A stretch of 64,000 nucleotides of DNA, taken from Orthosia cruda (taxonomy: Eukaryota > Arthropoda > Insecta > Lepidoptera > Noctuidae). Shown here in pieces: positions 42,441 to 53,221 of this stretch. Position 1 is the first letter of the stretch. Each line of letters begins with the position of its first letter. The stretch lies in contig OZ059847.1 in NCBI GenBank assembly GCA_964057195.1, forward strand, positions 21,486,655 through 21,550,654, read 5' to 3'. The notes beneath the pieces are model-generated. The model did not search any database, was not told where the DNA came from, and saw only the letters and a program-made list of their open reading frames with translations. The position numbers were made by a program, and so were the translations under genes.

Positions 42441-43204
42441 ATAGACAAAAAAGATACAAAAAAAAGTGATGTAGAAAATAGAAAATAAAGGGTTGCCGGT
42501 TCTTAGTCAGCCGCAATCTATGGCCAATTTCAATTTACCTGTTTACACCTGCAACCCACAAATTCTGACTAACTGAGAGCTTGTTGATGCAAATGCACCT
42601 ATGACAGGAGAATGAGAGGTGAATGTCTGGTGTAGGCCAAAGTAAGAAATAAAAAACAGGAAAAGAACTTCTACTATCAAGTAAGTATCATTAATGAAAA
42701 TTAAGTTTTATCATAAACAATATATTTGCAAATTTTTGCGATGTGATCTCGTACTATAGGCAATGTTCCGTTAGATTGATTTTGAACAAGAATTTGTCTT
42801 GGCTGTGCTTATAACATATGGCATAACAAGGGGAGACATCTGACGTATGACGTCGGAACCGCGATATGTACTTACTATACAATTGGGTTTTTATTTGGAA
42901 CAAATATTCATGAGTCAATCTGTTCTCGTCTACGAAACGACATCAAACAACGATCCCTTAGGGGATACCACCCCGCAATTAAATATCTCTTGTAATAAGT
43001 TAAATGATAGTGTTACGTTAAGATTGCCTGAAGGGTTTCCCTAAGTTCTATCTAAGCTTTAACTATGTCCTCAAGTAATTAAGTTTCAAGTTTATCTTCA
43101 CTTAATAGCTGAAGTCTTCGTTAAACATTCAGGGCATTCAGGCCCAAGATCACTAAATTATCATGAAAGTTAAATATTTAGGTCATTTCGATGTTATTTA
43201 AAAC
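42441..43204. other. No gene recognised
   Basis: Only a chance-like 65-codon frame at 42847. Confidence 0.4.
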
Positions 43205-44118
43205 TAGCTATCCCACGCGGCTTCACTCCCGTCAACTGGCTACCTACCTACCATAACCTACCTACTCTACATACATGATTGTTGCGTAACTTAAACCGTT
43301 TACGCAGCGCACACAACGGAAGCTCTCAAAAAGGAATATTTTTTCCCGTTTTTGCAACATTTTTCATTTATGCTCCGCTCCTATTGGTCAAAGCGTGATG
43401 TTATATCGCCTATAACCTTCCTCGATAATTAGACTGTCCAACACAAAAAGAGTGTTTCAATTCCAATCAGTAGTTCCTGATATTAGCGCGTTCAAACAAT
43501 AAAACAAACTCTTCAGCTTTATAGTAAACTGCCGAGCAATGAAAAAGTTCCACCCACAAAATACAAAATAATAATAATATTATGAATAATAATTTAATAA
43601 TATTATTAATAATAACTAATTTAATAATATAATTTATTAAATTAATATTTACGTTTTTAGTTGGTAATATTCTGGTGCGCTGTTAAATGTACTTCAGTAT
43701 TGCAGACGGCGTCATTAAGCTAGCCTTTCCCGTTTAGGAGTAATTTGGTGCTATATCACTGGCACTTTTTCATTGCTCGGTAGTGTATTAGTATAGATAA
43801 CCTTCCTCGATAATTGGACTATTCAACACAAAAAGAGTGTTTCAATTCCAACCAGTAGTTCCTGGTATGAGCGCGTTCAAACAAACTCTTCAGCTTATAT
43901 TATACTAGCTGAACCTCGCGGTTTCACTCGCATCTTTGATTACTACTCCGCTCCTATTAGTCATAGCGTGATGTTTTATAGCCTATAACCTTCCTCAATA
44001 ATCGGGCTATCGAATAGTGAAATAATTTTTAAAATCGGACCAGTAGATCCAGAGATTAGCGCGTTCAAACAAACAAACAAACAAACTCTTCAGCTTTATA
44101 ATATTAGTATAGATATAA
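43205..44118 (+). repeat. Clustered copies of a lepidopteran repeat (TTAGCGCGTTCAAAC type)
   Basis: Three related pieces occur: 43205-43530, about 43790-43895 and 43896-44118. They share CTCCGCTCCTATT, ACCTTCCTCGATAAT, GTAGTTCCTG, GCGCGTTCAAACAA and the end CTTCAGCTTTATAATATTAG. The middle piece is truncated at its left. AT-only sequence (43568-43660) separates the first two. Confidence 0.75.
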
Positions 44119-45049
44119 GTATAGATATTATTTGACTACATAACTTTGAATTATCCGGTTTCAAGTTTCCAGTGTAAATCTCGCTACTCGGTTATTTTAG
44201 TACAGTATTTAAATAAAATGGAAGGTGCTGAAAAGGTCGATAAATTAGTGTTCCGTGTTGAAATGTGGTAGAACAGAAGTCCAGAACACTAATAAATTAC
44301 CTCGGTGTCTGTCTATACTGTACAAATAATTGGGCAAGCCCACTTTGGTTATTAGAAAATAAACTTTAATAAAATAATGCGATACTAGTTGTGTTGCTAG
44401 TAAGAAAAAAGATCTAGTAAGAAGAAGTTTCGTTTTTTTTTCAGTAAAACCTAATAATGCCGGTTCTACATTCTCGGGAGAAAACCCGAGGAGACGCTTT
44501 ACATTGAGTTTTTAAGCCACAGATAATATAATACTAGCATACAGATGCCTTATCCCATACGAAAAGCCGCGCCGACGTATCTATTGTTTTTCGTCTAACT
44601 AAACCGATTTTATGTATATTTTTTTATTGATATATATAATAGATATATTATTTTGTACATCGTTCGCGTTCGGTTCCATTCCAGCGCCTTGGAAGTAAAA
44701 GAGTTTACTCGGTGCATGTTTTTTTTCTTTAATTACAGTGTAGATTGGTTTTATAGTATATTTTACACGTTTTTACAGTTTCATTGCACCAAAATGTGTT
44801 ACAATACAAATTTAAACAATCGATTGGAACGCCTAAGATATTTAAATCGCGCTATCTATTGGCATCAATTTCAATTGATCCATTAAAATCCTTGAAATGT
44901 GAATTAAGAGCCCAATATTCCATAATTTTGTGCTTAGGAGAGTTGATTAAACAAGAACATAATTTTTTTCTCAAAAATGGTATGTGATATTGCCATAACA
45001 TCTCTAAAAAGTCTCCAGAAAGTGAATTCTACCGGAGACTTAATCACAA
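44119..45049. other. No gene recognised
   Basis: AT-rich. Frames at 44653 and 44784 overlap in different phases and have no motif. Confidence 0.4.
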
Positions 45050-45260
45050 CTGTCCAGTAAGTAAGTATGTAATTTACTTACTGGACAGTAGTAGGGATAG
45101 GTCCGATATATCAAAACGTAACTTATATCGGATATGTGTTAGATATCATATCATATCGATATCAATATCAAAATAACCGATATTACAAAAACTATATCTA
45201 ATATAACTGTACTACTAATACCGATATCTGAAAACCGAACCAAACCATTTACTTTTCAAA
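45050..45260. repeat. Hairpin followed by an ATATC-rich tract
   Basis: CTGTCCAGTAAGTAA (45050-45064) pairs perfectly with 45074-45088 across 9 bases. A region dense in GATATC/ATATCG words follows to 45260; its start, TAGGGATAGGTCCGATATAT, is like a hAT MITE terminus, though no second end is seen. Confidence 0.6.
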
Positions 45261-45302
45261 ATCAATGACGAACAACGAACAAAAATAATTATGCCCGCGT
45301 TA

Positions 45303-45424
45303 GGCCTTTTTATTCGCGCGATTTTTCGCACATTCTGCGGCCTATGGAATTGTATGAAGCTGCACGCATTGCGGTAAAAAACTACATAAATCCGCGCAAA
45401 TAAAATCGCAGTGCCTGCTAAGCC
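45303..45424. mobile_element. Small TTA-flanked MITE, deleted copy (122 bp)
   Basis: TTA flanks it at 45300-45302 and 45425-45427. The right end AATCGCAGTGCCTGCTAAGCC is the terminus of the family seen complete at 52368-52534. The left terminus is partly deleted after GGC. Confidence 0.75.
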
Positions 45425-45427
45425 TTA

Positions 45428-45861
45428 AAGTGTTCATTTGTTTTTTTTTCTATTAGCAAGCCAGTTCGAAATTTAAATAAAACCTTTGATAAGTAACCTC
45501 CTTGGTTGCCATGTTTCGGTGAAAAAGATCGTTCCATTTTTAAATTACACGACAGATATGAGTTTACTATGTAATTTATTTGGCCGCTACACACTGCAGA
45601 TATGGATTTTAATACAACTTTTGCCGGCCGCTGTTCTCATGTATTTGGTCTGTACTGCAATTTCGATTTTTCTCGAAGAAGGTTGTCAAAATAATGCTCA
45701 AATTTCCAAGCATGTTTGAGAACATATAAATAAATGCCCCCGCTAAATCGATCACAATATCTATCAGTAATTCTAATATGAATGTAACCTAAAATATTAA
45801 TTAAACGAATTTGTTGTTAAACTTTCTTTAATTTTTGAGAAAAGCATTATACAAGCCTCAA
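45428..45861. other. No gene supported
   Basis: A 77-codon frame at 45486 has a hydrophobic stretch but no homology I recognise. It lies between repeats and is probably chance. Confidence 0.4.
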
Positions 45862-45957
45862 CCAGTAAGAAAGACATCCTGGCCTCGTATATAACCGGAC
45901 CTCACCTGCGGTTCGGTCCGGTTAACTCATACTTGGCCAGGAAGTCTTACTTACTGG
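45862..45957. repeat. Foldback repeat with ~41-bp imperfect arms
   Basis: CCAGTAAGAAAGACATCCTG is mirrored by GGAAGTCTTACTTACTGG, and the inner AACCGGACC by GGTCCGGTT, around a loop of about 13 bases. This resembles a known lepidopteran foldback repeat. Confidence 0.8.
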
Positions 45958-46195
45958 ATTCTGCAGTAATGTACTATTGATGTTCAATTCCAGAAAATGT
46001 TAATTTTACACACAATTCAATAACAACTCGGTGCATATCGCGCCTTTTAGTGAGATTTATTTGAACCAAATTTTCTTAGCGCTGGGACCCCTTGTTTAAA
46101 TACTTCATGATTGAACTCAGTACTGAGAGCAATGCAAATCAAATGAGACAAGACACCTCACCTCTCAGCACCGGACCGCGGACTTTATAAATATT

Positions 46196-46285
46196 TCAAA
46201 AAAAATTTTTTGTCACCAGCCTATTAATGTTGCCACTGCTGGGACCCAGGCCCAAGCCCTCTCTGTAAGAGGTGACATTTAAGGA
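46196..46285 (-). repeat. SINE/LINE tail fragment
   Basis: On the minus strand it reads CTTACAGAGAGGGCTTGGGC, CTGGGTCCCAGCAGTGG and ATTAATAGGCTGGTGAC, the usual tail that ends near CAGTGGGACATTAATAGGCTG in lepidopteran repeats. It is related to 1240-1305. Confidence 0.65.
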
Positions 46286-47019
46286 AAAATCTTTTTTTAT
46301 TTTTAGTGAAAAATAAAATATTACATCAAATGACGTCTTTATATCAGCACGCGTAAATAAAATCTGCACCGCACTAAACAATCGATATGCACGACTATTT
46401 TAAACGGATTCTAAATTCACAAGAGTGCATACAACTTTTGAGATGATAGGGGTTGGTAAGGAACCACTAACTAGTATAAAAATTTAAGCTGATTGAAGAT
46501 AGTAAACTTTACTTGAGTAGAGCTGATTGTACGGAACACTAACAATTGAAGTCCGATCTGCACTTGCTTGTCTAATATTGATTAGTTAAAAGTTTGAAAG
46601 AAGAACTGTTGAATAAAATAAGAACGGATCTTATGAACTGTTACGTGATGTTCGGTCTTAGTTTAGTTTGCTCTCCAGGAAAGTGACCGCTCCTTTATTT
46701 TATAAGTTTTTCTTTAATTTTCTTTTGCATTTTGTTACTTCTGCATTGGGTTTTGAATTCTAGGTTTCGTATTTTACTTTGTATTTGTGGTGTGGGTACC
46801 TATTTGGCAACAGGCAAAAATTACCTACCTATAATATAATACAGCAGGTATGTTTGCATTATTAAGCTATTGCATAGCTTCTATCGCGGGCCTTGAGCGC
46901 GGGGACCGAATCCAGAAATTCCGTAACGAAAAAGCCTCACGCTCCCCACTCCGACGGGCACGGCGGTGATACTTTGACTTTTAATAAGGTTTTTGAATTC
47001 TGCGGAATCTGAATGGTGA
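46286..47019. other. No gene recognised
   Basis: AT-rich up to about 46880, then a more GC-rich stretch (GCGGGGACCGAATCCAGAAA) of unknown nature. Confidence 0.4.
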
Positions 47020-47150
47020 GGGACAGGGGGGCGGGGGGGGGGGAGGTTTGTTGCACGTGTTTTCGATTTCCGTGTTGGTATTTTTAGAATGAAAAATTGT
47101 TTTGCGGGGGGAGGTAAACGGTTAAGGGGGGGGGGGAGGTAAATCCTATC
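47020..47150 (+). repeat. G-tract cluster
   Basis: Runs of 5-11 G occur at 47026-47043 and again at 47104-47142, each followed by AGGTTTG or AGGTAAA. They could form G-quadruplexes. A 102-codon Pro-rich minus-strand frame across them is a composition artefact. Confidence 0.7.
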
Positions 47151-47462
47151 TTGTTCTCCTGGATGAAGTAGCGGCGGGCAGGGGGGCAAATTTTTATATT
47201 ACTGCTTTAGTAATGGAATTCATATAGGTAAGCAACATCTTTTTTTACTGGCCAGGAAAAGACCAGGGAATATAAACCACCCCGGTGATCACCAACAGCA
47301 CTTAGAAGAGGCACCATTACCTCTTAAAAGACCACTCCGGAACCCCCTCTGTGCAACGCCTGTTACGGCACATCCCTGGGAAGACTGAGAAGCGTCTCCC
47401 CTGAGCCTCGTTGTGCACGGCACCTTCGACGAGACTATCCAGCTTTCCGAGCTCGGGGTGGC

Positions 47463-48155
47463 AAAAGGTATGCAATCCTGTAATCGTTTTGTCTTGTCTG
47501 TTTTAATAGTGTTTAATAAAAACATTTTTTTATACAAAAATTCCAACCGACTTCCAAAAAGAAACACTACAAAGTGAAAAATTTTATCCAATAATAGTGT
47601 TTTCCTTTGAAAGTCGGTTGTAATTTCTCTAAAAAAGTTTTTTTTATTTTTCTCTTTTTATTTGAAGTACATAATGGACCAGTTCAATAGGCTAGGCACC
47701 TATAATGTCCTAAGTGATGCTAGAATAGATTAACCCAATAACATGAAACTTTAACAAAACCGGTGGAATGAGAGTATATCAGGGTGAACTGTTCACACCT
47801 GCGTACCCCTTTAGAGCGTACCAGTGTGATGTTATGTTATGAAATGATGTAAACAATAAACAGACATGCGATTGCAGCTATCCCGAGTGATTTGCCGTCA
47901 TTTATTGAAGAGTTCTGATGTACACTCCGAAGTTCTTCATCAGATCTTAATAAAAACTAAATGGGCAACAAGCACCAGCTTTCAAATAAATAAAATAATC
48001 ATCAAAATCGGTTTACCCAATAAAAAGTTCTGAGATAACAAACATAAAAAAATACAGTCAAATTGATAACCTCCTCCTTTTTACGAAGTCGGTTAATAAA
48101 AAAAGGTATGCAACCCTGCAATCGTTTTGTCTTGTCTGTTTTATTAGTATTTAAT
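47463..48155. mobile_element. Family H element, copy 2, between 55-bp direct repeats
   Basis: The element body is about 47518-48100. It has an imperfect inverted repeat at its left end (CCAACCGACTTCC / GAAAGTCGGTTG), the shared middle (CATGCGATTGCAGC; TTCTTCATCAGATCTT) and the end CCTCCTCC...GAAGTCGGTTAATA. It is bracketed by direct repeats at 47463-47517 and 48101-48155 (AAAAGGTATGCA, then ATCGTTTTGTCTTGTCTG) with about four mismatches in 55. No coding frame is credible. Confidence 0.75.
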
Positions 48156-48960
48156 TTAAAAAAAAATGCAAGTGCCAACTTGTATAAATAAAATGAACCG
48201 TAAAACATTTATTAACAGAATTAAAATTATATTTTCGAGTAATTCAAGAGGTAATAAATAAATATTTTACATAGTATTTTAATAAAGACCTTTGTTTTCT
48301 GTCGCTAAATTCTTTAAAAGGCATTTAACGACAGTAGTAAAAATATTTTATTCAAACTAATATTCCAATAGATGAGCGCAATCTAAAGCCTTCGTCAACT
48401 GTCATGTTTTCACAAAAAGAAACTAAAGTTGACGAGTTCAAAATAAAAAGCCCACCTTTATGAAATATGGGAGACAGTAAATGGTGGAATTTAGCTTTAT
48501 GATATTTTTATTCGACAAAAGGAAAAATCCAACTTGCATGCCGAAATGCTGGAGGGAATATATAGTAACGAATTACCAAAATTTTTGACCCTTTTGTAAC
48601 TGAAGATAAAACGATAATAATGAAATGTATGGGCACTGACATTTTCATTGTTGTGACGTTCATTTAGCAAATCAATTTGATTATGATCGTTCGTGCGAGT
48701 TTCTCAAGGTCAATAATAATTCACGGAAGTACTTAAAAAAAACGCTTTTCAAATTTAAGTCGTAATTTCATCTCAACGACAATTATTGTAAAAAAATCTT
48801 GTAAAGATGTAGTGATATTCGAGCTGTTGATAGCTCGAATATCACTACATCTTTACAAGATTTTTTTGAGATTAGTTTGAGTCTGAGATTTCAAGGCAAA
48901 CGTTCATTAAAGATACGGGCATTTTCTGTTTTTTATTTAACTCATGTATGTATCATATAA
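48156..48960. other. No gene; one long perfect hairpin
   Basis: At 48790-48825 and 48832-48867 there are perfect 36-base arms (core ATCTTGTAAAGATGTAGTG) with the loop GTTGAT. Otherwise I see no feature. Confidence 0.6.
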
Positions 48961-49073
48961 CTGTCGTGGTGGCCCAGTGGCTCGAAGAGCTCGCCTCTCG
49001 TGCTTGTGGTCGTGGGTTCAAATCCTGGCAAGTATTTGTATAGCACCAATGAGTATTTTTCAATTCATATGTA

Positions 49074-52000
49074 GGGGAGACTGGGTACGGTTGAAACAAT
49101 TTTTCTTTGAACGCCTGTAGCACATCCATTTTTAAATATATCAAACAACAAAACACTTATAATGAGAGAATAGACTTTTGTCTTCAAATACATCTCAGAA
49201 TTAGAGGCTCAACTGCCATATTTACTGGATAGGAAGAAGTTAATAAAATAATGTGCTACTGTTTCAACGGTACCCATACCAGGGGCGGTTGAAACAGTGA
49301 TGGGGGTCAGTTGAAACATAAACAAATATGTTATATAAAATCAGTTTCTTTATTCAAAATCAACAAGAAATAGTTAAATTCTAGTATGGCATAATTTCTA
49401 TCAGTCTTAATAATTGTTTCCTGCCTAAATTAACACAAATTAACATAAAAAGAGCTCTTCTGCTCTGGTTTAAACTAAAAAAATTGACAAGAATAAACAA
49501 AAAAAACTAATCAGTCAAAAATAAATCTTAATAATTAAATTAAATGATAATATGAGATTTTCATATCCCAAATTATCTACAGTAACAACAAAAACAAGCT
49601 GAACAGTAGCTGCTGTCATTAATTAATAAAAAAAAAAAACAAAAATAAAATTCGAACAAAATAGAGATCCTAATCAGATTCGTCGCAGTTGTGGCAAACA
49701 TAATATCGCCCACCATCTGTACACTCTAAATGAGACCACATTTTACAGCCCCCTTGACATTGCACCCATTTTTCTCCGGATCTGCTCTTCCTGAATGCTC
49801 CAACACATATAAGGCAGAAATATTCATCTTCTTCTGATGAAGCTGGTGAATCAGTCTTCTTCTTCTTTGCTTTACCTTTGGACTTCTTCACTGTAGTATC
49901 TTTAAGTATTGTCTTCTTTACCTGCTTAGATTTTTGTCGTTTCTGTCTATCTTCATATTCTTTTCTTACAGCATCTTTTTCCGGCGTGTCTGTGTAAATA
50001 GTAGACTTTTTTGTGTTGCGACCTTTAGTTGTTTTTTTCCGGGGGGCAGCTTTTGGATATGGCCTTACTAATTCAGCTGAAAATACAGATTCTTTGCTTG
50101 TCGACGGCTGCGGTGATGATTGTTGAAGACTGACGTAATTTTGGCCAGAAGGTATCATTCTCAGAGCAGCAGTAGCATCTCTAGGAGGAATATTTGATTC
50201 CGGTTGTATTGCTATGTCTTGATGAGGCTCAAATGCACAACTTTGTCTGGGCGGCGGCGTTGATCTTTCAAAGTTTTGTGGATTATTACTCTCTGCATTC
50301 TGTATCAGGGCTAGTAGTTGTGACACGTTTTCAGAAATAGAAGCTTCGTTCAACAAGGAAGGTGACAGCGGTGGCGACTCCTCGTCAGGTGCTAGAACAA
50401 ATAATTCTTCTGATGCAGGTGCAGTTACCTGCAATGGTTCAAGTGTAATTACGTCTTCTACCGCATCATTTGGGTTTGGCCTGTCCGTTACGAATGACGG
50501 AGCAAAATCAAGATCTTGAAACAAATCCCGGTTGAAAGGGTATATTCCAGTCTTACGGAACCCAGCCTGAATATTCGACTGTGTCAGTGCAAGTGGCATT
50601 GCAATTTTTATCATTCCGGGGATGTCATAAATTGACATGGTTTTTCCAGGATTATTGCGCATCCAGGCATCAGCGGTAGAATTTATAGCTTTTTTTAATG
50701 GGCCGAAAACAGATCGATCTAAAGGCTGCAACTTGTGCGAACAATGGGGTGGAAATGAAAGTAATACGATTCCGTTTTCTTTGCAGAAATCCAGAGAATT
50801 TATATGGACGTGGGAAGAATGATTGTCTAGAACAAGGAGTACTTTATGTGATGTAGAGGCACTTGAATGTTTCTTGAAATGTTTCAGAAACTCAACAAAT
50901 AGTTCATCTTGCATCCAGCCTGATGGGTTGGCAGTTCCAATAGAACCCACTGGACCATCTCTTATAAAATGATCTTGGTATCGAACCCTTGGAAATACGA
51001 ACATTGGCGGAATCGCATTGCCCAACGCGTTTGCCGCAAAGGCTAGTGTGACTAACGTGCCACGTTCAGCAGAGGTGACAGCTCCTACCTGTCTTGTTCC
51101 ACGCTTTGCCACAACTCTGTCGGGCTTTTGAACGGTTGTTACACCCGTCTCGTCGACATTGTAGATGTCTTGTGGTTCAAAGTGGTCACGGTCAAGGACA
51201 GTTTGCAAGTTATCGTAAAAAGCATGCACGTTGGTCTTGTTAAAACTTGTTGCCCTGGAGAGACTGGTTGCCTGAGCTGTGCGCACCGACAATTCCACAT
51301 TTCTCCTCATAAAAGAACGAAACCACTCTTCTCCGGCGACCTCATGTTCGGTCCACGTAGGAGGTGTGTTTAACTTATATTTAACAGCGAGCTCGAATGC
51401 TAATTTTCTTACTTCTTTGACAGATAGACCAAAGTATATATCCGCACAGCGGATCAAATATTTTGACAGATTACTTTCTTGTTCAGGGGTAAATACTCGG
51501 TTGTGGGCTACATACCCCATACTAACATCAGGCTGGTTACCTTCTTCGGTAACTGCATCTCTTTTATTCTTGTATCGCAGAAGAGAAGAGTGGTGGACGC
51601 CGTACATCTCTGCAGCTTTTCGTAAAGAAGTTCCTTTTTTGACTGCTTCGTACGCATTTTCATACTGAGATATATCATACTTGCCTCTTAATGTTGTTCT
51701 GATACGTTTTCTGGGCATCTACAACGAAAATAGCAACGGTTAGCATTGTTTCAATCGTACCCACAATAATTGCTTCATCCGTCCCCATACCCCTCAACCG
51801 CTAATAAAATAAACATAGCGTCAAGACAAAACAACATAAACAAAAACTTATAACGGCATTTGAAACTTCAATAACTAACAATAAAGCAGACAATCACTCA
51901 AAATGCAAATGCTAATATCAACAAAGTAATTTAAAAAAGAAAACAATAGAAAAAACTTACTTTTTGCCGAAAAAATACAATAGGGTCACCTGGAAACGTA

Positions 52001-52154
52001 CACAGGTCGCGAAGTGCAACGCGTCACTGTGATTCATGTCCGGACTCGCCGCCCGCGTCTCTTTCCCCTTGTACCCCGCACCGCACCCCTAATAGTTTAC
52101 GAGTTATTAGAGTTGCTTCAACCGTACCCTGTTTCAAGCGTACCCAGTCTCCCC
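49074..52154 (-). mobile_element. pogo-type DNA transposon (3,081 bp)
   Basis: Ends are GGGGAGACTGGGTACGGTTG on the left and the same word with one change on the right, in inverted orientation, flanked by TA (49072-49073 and 52155-52156). Extra copies of the GGTACGGTTGAAAC word occur inside both ends (about 49265, 49288, 49308 and 51746, 52110), probably transposase binding sites. It contains one long minus-strand gene. Both ends and the frame are intact, so it may be autonomous. Confidence 0.92.
49670..51718 (-). CDS. pogo-type transposase with C-terminal PHD-like finger, 682 aa
   Basis: This is a cut-and-paste transposase. The ATG at 51716-51718 begins MPRKRIRTTLRGKYDISQYE. Residues 12-55 are a pipsqueak-type helix-turn-helix (KKGTSLRKAAEMYGVHHSSL). 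Residues about 70-150 are a CENP-B/Tc5-type DNA-binding domain (EEWFRSFMRRN). The DDE domain has D189 (YNVDETG), D298 (LVLDNHSSH) and D334 (LQPLDRSVFG), 35 residues between the last two (DD35D). Residues about 400-640 are low-complexity with basic KKTTKGRNTKKS and KKSKGKAKKKK segments. The end is a PHD-like finger: CLIC, CQGGCKMWSHLEC, CHNC. No stop or shift is present. Pogo transposases are a common source of domesticated host genes, but the flanking TIRs and TA repeats argue for a mobile copy. Confidence 0.92.
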   Translation of the reverse strand: MPRKRIRTTLRGKYDISQYENAYEAVKKGTSLRKAAEMYGVHHSSLLRYKNKRDAVTEEGNQPDVSMGYVAHNRVFTPEQESNLSKYLIRCADIYFGLSVKEVRKLAFELAVKYKLNTPPTWTEHEVAGEEWFRSFMRRNVELSVRTAQATSLSRATSFNKTNVHAFYDNLQTVLDRDHFEPQDIYNVDETGVTTVQKPDRVVAKRGTRQVGAVTSAERGTLVTLAFAANALGNAIPPMFVFPRVRYQDHFIRDGPVGSIGTANPSGWMQDELFVEFLKHFKKHSSASTSHKVLLVLDNHSSHVHINSLDFCKENGIVLLSFPPHCSHKLQPLDRSVFGPLKKAINSTADAWMRNNPGKTMSIYDIPGMIKIAMPLALTQSNIQAGFRKTGIYPFNRDLFQDLDFAPSFVTDRPNPNDAVEDVITLEPLQVTAPASEELFVLAPDEESPPLSPSLLNEASISENVSQLLALIQNAESNNPQNFERSTPPPRQSCAFEPHQDIAIQPESNIPPRDATAALRMIPSGQNYVSLQQSSPQPSTSKESVFSAELVRPYPKAAPRKKTTKGRNTKKSTIYTDTPEKDAVRKEYEDRQKRQKSKQVKKTILKDTTVKKSKGKAKKKKTDSPASSEEDEYFCLICVGAFRKSRSGEKWVQCQGGCKMWSHLECTDGGRYYVCHNCDESD

Positions 52155-52367
52155 TACTTTCTTAGTTTATCTTGGAAATCGCTGACAACGGTGAAGGACA
52201 ATATCGTAAGGTAACCTGGACTTATAGTTAGTATTTGTATGTCTGTGCTCCATTGGTGTAATTGCTGCAAGGCGTTCCAGTGCGAGGATAATCAATAAAT
52301 ATTGAATAAATAAAATATTGCAACAATAACAAAGTTTTTTTTACTATTCTAACCATTCAGAAACTAA

Positions 52368-52534
52368 GGCTTAGCACGGACTGTGATTTTTATTCGCGCG
52401 AATAAAATAATATATTTTATTATTATTTCCACGCGATATTTTTTCCGCAATGCGCGCAGTTTCATACAATTCCATTGGTCGCAGAATGAGCGGAAAAAAA
52501 TCGCTCGAATAAAAATCGCAGTGCGTGTTGAGCC
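52368..52534. mobile_element. Small TAA-flanked MITE, complete (167 bp)
   Basis: GGCTTAGCACGGACTGTGAT at the left is mirrored at the right with few changes over about 28 bases. TAA flanks it at 52365-52367 and 52535-52537, a PIF/Harbinger-like duplication. A deleted sister copy lies at 45303-45424. Confidence 0.85.
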
Positions 52535-52537
52535 TAA

Positions 52538-53221
52538 AATAACGAAACTGTCACTAGACAGCTTTGCGTGACCGAATACGAAATGTCGGAGCAGTCCTCT
52601 GTCTCCGAAGTCAGTTAGGTTTTTGGCTGTAAGTCCGCGAGGGAACTGGGCTGTGGCCATATCGCCGCCAGGGTAACGGGCTCTGGTGATAGCTTATTTG
52701 ATAAAGTGTGAGTGTTTTATCGGATTCCGATCGATATACAATGTCATCGGGGTTCGACCATTTTATTGTTACTTTATACCGGTCTTGAGATCCATCAAGT
52801 CAGTATAGTCTTTCGAAATGTTGCTTGGGTCTGTGCAAGTTAAACCTGTTCAGAGTATTTTTTGTGTTGTTCTGTTCTTGAAGATGCAGAGAAATAATGT
52901 ATGTACATTTAACAAAGATTTAAAAATAACTCGTTGTCATGACTTTACAAAATTTTATTGTTTTAGCTGAGCCATGAAAACCTGTTATTTCGTAAATCAA
53001 TTGCTTTTAGACTCTTTGAAGAAATGTAAAGAAAAATGTTAATATTTCACCAAAGTTTAGAAATAACTTGTCACCAAGGCATCACAAATTCAATTGTAGG
53101 TCATCTTTATTTTTCAAAGCCGTCTATAAAGCCAATAAATCAATTGTCCCTTTTAACAATGTTACTTTGATGTTCACAATGTTATTGTTTCCAAATTGCT
53201 GTCAACTGCTAAGAACAGTGG
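52538..53221. other. No gene recognised
   Basis: AT-rich, with no supported feature. Confidence 0.4.

Larger units (their letters stand above)
48961..52315 (+). mobile_element. tRNA-derived SINE interrupted by a pogo element
   Basis: The head holds a perfect A box (TGGCCCAGTGG at 48971-48981) and the B box GGGTTCAAATCC (49014-49025). The body continues AGCACCAATGAGTATTTTTC to 49073 and resumes at 52157 with CTTTCTTAGTTTATCTTGG, GACAACGGTGAAGGACAATA and CAAGGCGTTCCAGTGCGAGG. It ends in an ATAAATA-rich tail near 52315. Without the inserted element this is a standard lepidopteran SINE of about 270 bases. Confidence 0.85.

Noticed and set aside
45085..45260. ATATC-rich tract as a centromeric or regulatory array
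   Set aside because: Too short and irregular; more like a decayed MITE or simple sequence.
45486..45719. 77-codon frame with a hydrophobic segment
   Set aside because: A single short frame between repeats with no homology that I recognise.
46881..47189. 102-codon Pro-rich minus-strand frame
   Set aside because: It is created by G runs, with no domain and no start context.
48961..49030. Functional tRNA gene
   Set aside because: The A and B boxes are good, but the stems do not fold as a tRNA and the sequence continues into a SINE body.
49670..51718. Host PHD-finger or jerky-like gene
   Set aside because: Inverted termini and TA duplications flank it, and it sits inside a SINE, so it is a mobile transposase.
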